The translations under genes were made by a program, and so were the position numbers. The notes under the pieces were generated by a model. That model was not told the origin of the DNA, did not search any database, and worked only from the letters and a program-made list of their open reading frames with translations. 7,187 nt of DNA from positions 1-7,187 of the forward strand of contig JAKAMH010000047.1 of the NCBI GenBank assembly GCA_021813005.1. Reading direction: 5' to 3'. Shown one piece after another: positions 6,037-7,187 of this stretch. Position 1 is the first letter of the stretch; every line of letters begins with the position of its first letter. This stretch comes from a bacterium (GTDB lineage: Bacteria > Patescibacteriota > Microgenomatia > Levybacterales > UBA12049).

Positions 6037-6276
6037 TTAGGGTGTGGTTACCTGAACAGGCACGATAAAGCGATCACGGTGAGCTTTCCCATCTGCAATC
6101 TGTTCTGGGTCTGCGTCTTCAAGGTAGAGTTCCATTGCTTCTTTAACATTACTCATGGCTTCTTCCAGCGTGTCTCCCTGAGACGCACAACCTGGAAGAT
6201 CAGGAACCCAGACAGAGTATCCTCCGTCGGTTTCTTTTTCAAAAATAGCGTCATAGTGCAGAATTTTCTTCCTCAT
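6037..6276 (-). CDS. hicB: HicB-type antitoxin, short form
   Basis: HicB antitoxins bind and block HicA. This 79-residue protein has the HicB partial RNase H-like fold pattern: a first strand LHYDAIFEKETDGGYSVWVPDLPGC (6-30), the SQGDTLEEAMSNVKEAMELYLED helix segment (32-54) and a short tail with a strand near DRFIVPVQV (68-76). It lacks the C-terminal ribbon-helix-helix or helix-turn-helix domain that longer HicB proteins use to bind their operator. ATG 6276 is one base from a perfect inverted repeat that contains the promoter's -10 box. The antitoxin gene comes first, ahead of hicA, unlike the classical E. coli order in which hicA leads. Similar short HicB proteins are widespread, so the shortness is not necessarily decay. 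Divergent from rsmI. Confidence 0.88.
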   Translation of the reverse strand: MRKKILHYDAIFEKETDGGYSVWVPDLPGCASQGDTLEEAMSNVKEAMELYLEDADPEQIADGKAHRDRFIVPVQVTTP

Positions 6277-6277
6277 A

Positions 6278-6303
6278 GCACAATCATTCTAACATGATTG
6301 TGC
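6278..6303. promoter_or_regulatory. Perfect inverted repeat between hicB and rsmI, putative shared operator
   Basis: GCACAATCAT (6278-6287) and its exact reverse complement ATGATTGTGC (6294-6303) flank six bases, TCTAAC. The minus-strand -10 box of hicB (TAGAAT, complement of 6286-6291) lies across the centre. The right arm covers the weak -35 position of the rsmI promoter. The site is one base upstream of the hicB ATG and 30 bases upstream of the rsmI ATG. It probably binds a dimeric repressor, but which protein binds is unknown because this HicB has no evident DNA-binding domain. It could also form an RNA or DNA hairpin. Confidence 0.6.
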
Positions 6304-6313
6304 CTAAATGCAA
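6286..6313 (-). promoter_or_regulatory. hicBA promoter
   Basis: Read on the minus strand, TTGCAT (complement of 6308-6313) is a fair -35 box. The -10 box TAGAAT (complement of 6286-6291) follows after a 16-base spacer, and a TG (complement of 6293-6294) makes it extended. Nine bases then lead to the hicB ATG, which predicts a leader of about 2-4 bases. The -10 box is embedded in the inverted repeat. Confidence 0.55.
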
Positions 6314-6324
6314 TAGAGTATAAT
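6296..6324 (+). promoter_or_regulatory. rsmI promoter, predicted near-leaderless
   Basis: A consensus TATAAT lies at 6319-6324, eight bases before ATG 6333, giving a leader of about 0-3 bases. The -35 region is weak: GATTGT (6296-6301) at 17 bases or TTGTGC (6298-6303) at 15 bases. Both choices lie inside the right arm of the inverted repeat, so anything bound there could also affect rsmI. Confidence 0.6.
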
Positions 6325-6332
6325 GCACCTGT

Positions 6333-7049
6333 ATGGGAACGCTCTTTATCGTGGCTACGCCAATCGGCAACTTGGAGGACATAACGATCCGGGCACTCCG
6401 CGCTCTCTCAGAAGCGGATATAATTGCTTGTGAGGACACGAGACGTACCGGGCAGCTTCTCGGGTCGCTTCAGAGAAAATACCCTGATCTGTTTTCCGGG
6501 AGAGAGGGAAAAGTGCCACCATTATCTTATTATGACCAAAATGAAACGCAAAAAATTCCGCAGATCATTAGTTTGCTAAATGAAGGAAAAAATGTCGCGC
6601 TTGTCTCAGATGCCGGAACACCGCTGATATCCGACCCCGGTTTTAAGCTCGTCCGGGAATGTATCGCGCAGGGGGTTACGGTGAGTTCAATACCCGGGCC
6701 GTCTTCTCTCATCAACGCACTTGTTTTGGCAGGTCTTCCGACTGATAAATTTCTCTTTCTGGGCTATCCGCCACGGAAGTCCGGTCATAGGCAAGCATTT
6801 TATGAAACTATTGTGCAGTCATGGCGGGCGTTTAAAACAACTGTCGTTCTGTTTGAGGCGCCGCATAAGCTGGCCAAGACGCTTGAGGAGATGCAGGGAA
6901 CATTTGGCGATATTCCGGTTGTATTGCTTCGGGAGATGACGAAGGTATATGAAGAGCGGCGGGAAGACATGATTTCCGGGCAACTGGCACGACTTCGTAA
7001 AAAACCGCCCAGAGGGGAGTTCGTACTGGTTCTGCCATGTCCTTTCTAG
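6333..7049 (+). CDS. rsmI: 16S rRNA (cytidine(1402)-2'-O)-methyltransferase
   Basis: RsmI methylates the ribose of C1402 in 16S rRNA, in the decoding centre of the small subunit, using S-adenosylmethionine. It belongs to the tetrapyrrole (corrin/porphyrin) methylase fold. Seen here are GTLFIVATPIGNLEDIT (2-18), ACEDTRRTGQLL (32-43), the cofactor-binding VSDAGTPLISDPG (91-103), SIPGPSSLINAL (119-130), FLGYPPRKSGHR (142-153), LFEAPHKL (173-180) and LREMTKVYEE (199-208). At 238 residues it is shorter than the roughly 285-residue E. coli enzyme; it ends just after the last conserved strand and lacks the C-terminal extension. ATG 6333 fits the family start exactly and lies eight bases after a TATAAT box. 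The stop codon overlaps the stop codon of the convergent gene on the minus strand. Confidence 0.96.
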   Translation: MGTLFIVATPIGNLEDITIRALRALSEADIIACEDTRRTGQLLGSLQRKYPDLFSGREGKVPPLSYYDQNETQKIPQIISLLNEGKNVALVSDAGTPLISDPGFKLVRECIAQGVTVSSIPGPSSLINALVLAGLPTDKFLFLGYPPRKSGHRQAFYETIVQSWRAFKTTVVLFEAPHKLAKTLEEMQGTFGDIPVVLLREMTKVYEERREDMISGQLARLRKKPPRGEFVLVLPCPF

Positions 7050-7187
7050 GCTCTCTGTGAGGTCTGCCTGATTTCCTTGTCTATTACCTTGCCTTCCCTG
7101 TCAAGACGGTAGACGTAAACGCCGCCGGTCGGGATATTAAGGCCAGCTATGTCTGCATCGGAAACGTTATCTAAGTACTTCACTAAA
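7046..7187 (-). CDS. gpmA: 2,3-bisphosphoglycerate-dependent phosphoglycerate mutase, C-terminal end (partial)
   Basis: The minus strand encodes the last 46 residues of a protein whose start lies beyond the right edge. It begins LVKYLDNVSDADIAGLNIPT and ends TSQRA before TAG. This resembles the C-terminal part of dPGM-type phosphoglycerate mutase, where the E. coli protein has a KYLDNMSEEEILELNIPTG-like stretch followed by a VYEFD strand; here GLNIPTGGVYVYRLD matches. The enzyme interconverts 3- and 2-phosphoglycerate in glycolysis and gluconeogenesis. The catalytic RHG motif and active-site histidines would lie outside the window and cannot be checked. The tail after VYRLD is shorter than in E. 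coli. The stop codon lies within the CTAG shared with the rsmI stop codon. Confidence 0.82.
   Translation of the reverse strand, partial: LVKYLDNVSDADIAGLNIPTGGVYVYRLDREGKVIDKEIRQTSQRA

Noticed and set aside
1..7187. CRISPR array, insertion sequence or phage attachment site
   Set aside because: I found no regularly spaced direct repeats, transposase motifs or terminal repeats, and no direct repeat marking integration at the tRNA.

Overview
The window is a compact stretch of bacterial chromosome made mostly of housekeeping genes, with one small toxin-antitoxin insert. I favour a member of the Patescibacteria (Candidate Phyla Radiation, possibly Microgenomates-like). The reasons are very tight packing, a ribosomal protein L19 trimmed at both ends, a divergent CTP synthase, no Shine-Dalgarno motifs and frequent apparently leaderless starts. 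This placement is an inference and is only moderately secure; a tree of PyrG, L19, UvrB or RsmI would settle it.

Layout. Bases 1-75 hold two overlapping palindromes. A tRNA-Gly(CCC) at 76-147 is followed at once by a long hairpin. About 290 bases without a gene come next, with only weak inverted repeats, ending in a clear promoter for pyrG (CTP synthase, 477-2159, GTG start). Then come rplS (2201-2482) and a YraN-family gene (2519-2878, GTG start), each with its own promoter. uvrB (minus strand, 4872 to 2875) runs convergently into yraN with a 4-base overlap and diverges from lexA (5018-5647). A hicB-hicA toxin-antitoxin pair lies on the minus strand (6276 to 5802) and diverges from rsmI (6333-7049). 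rsmI ends in a 4-base convergent overlap with the 3' end of a 2,3-bisphosphoglycerate-dependent phosphoglycerate mutase gene, which runs off the right edge on the minus strand.

How the genes fit together. pyrG supplies CTP. rplS and rsmI serve the ribosome (the L19 protein and 16S rRNA methylation), and the tRNA serves translation. uvrB and lexA are the excision-repair and SOS-control part, placed back to back. hicBA is the only accessory-looking element.

Most notable signals. (1) Seven genes have a recognisable -10 box ending only 5-9 bases before the start codon, which predicts leaderless or nearly leaderless mRNAs. (2) A perfect inverted repeat with 9-base arms fills the spacer of the lexA promoter. 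It is the likely LexA operator, and it matches neither the E. coli nor the Bacillus SOS box. (3) A perfect inverted repeat with 10-base arms sits between hicB and rsmI and overlaps promoter elements of both, although this HicB has no evident DNA-binding domain. I found no CRISPR array, insertion sequence or rRNA gene.
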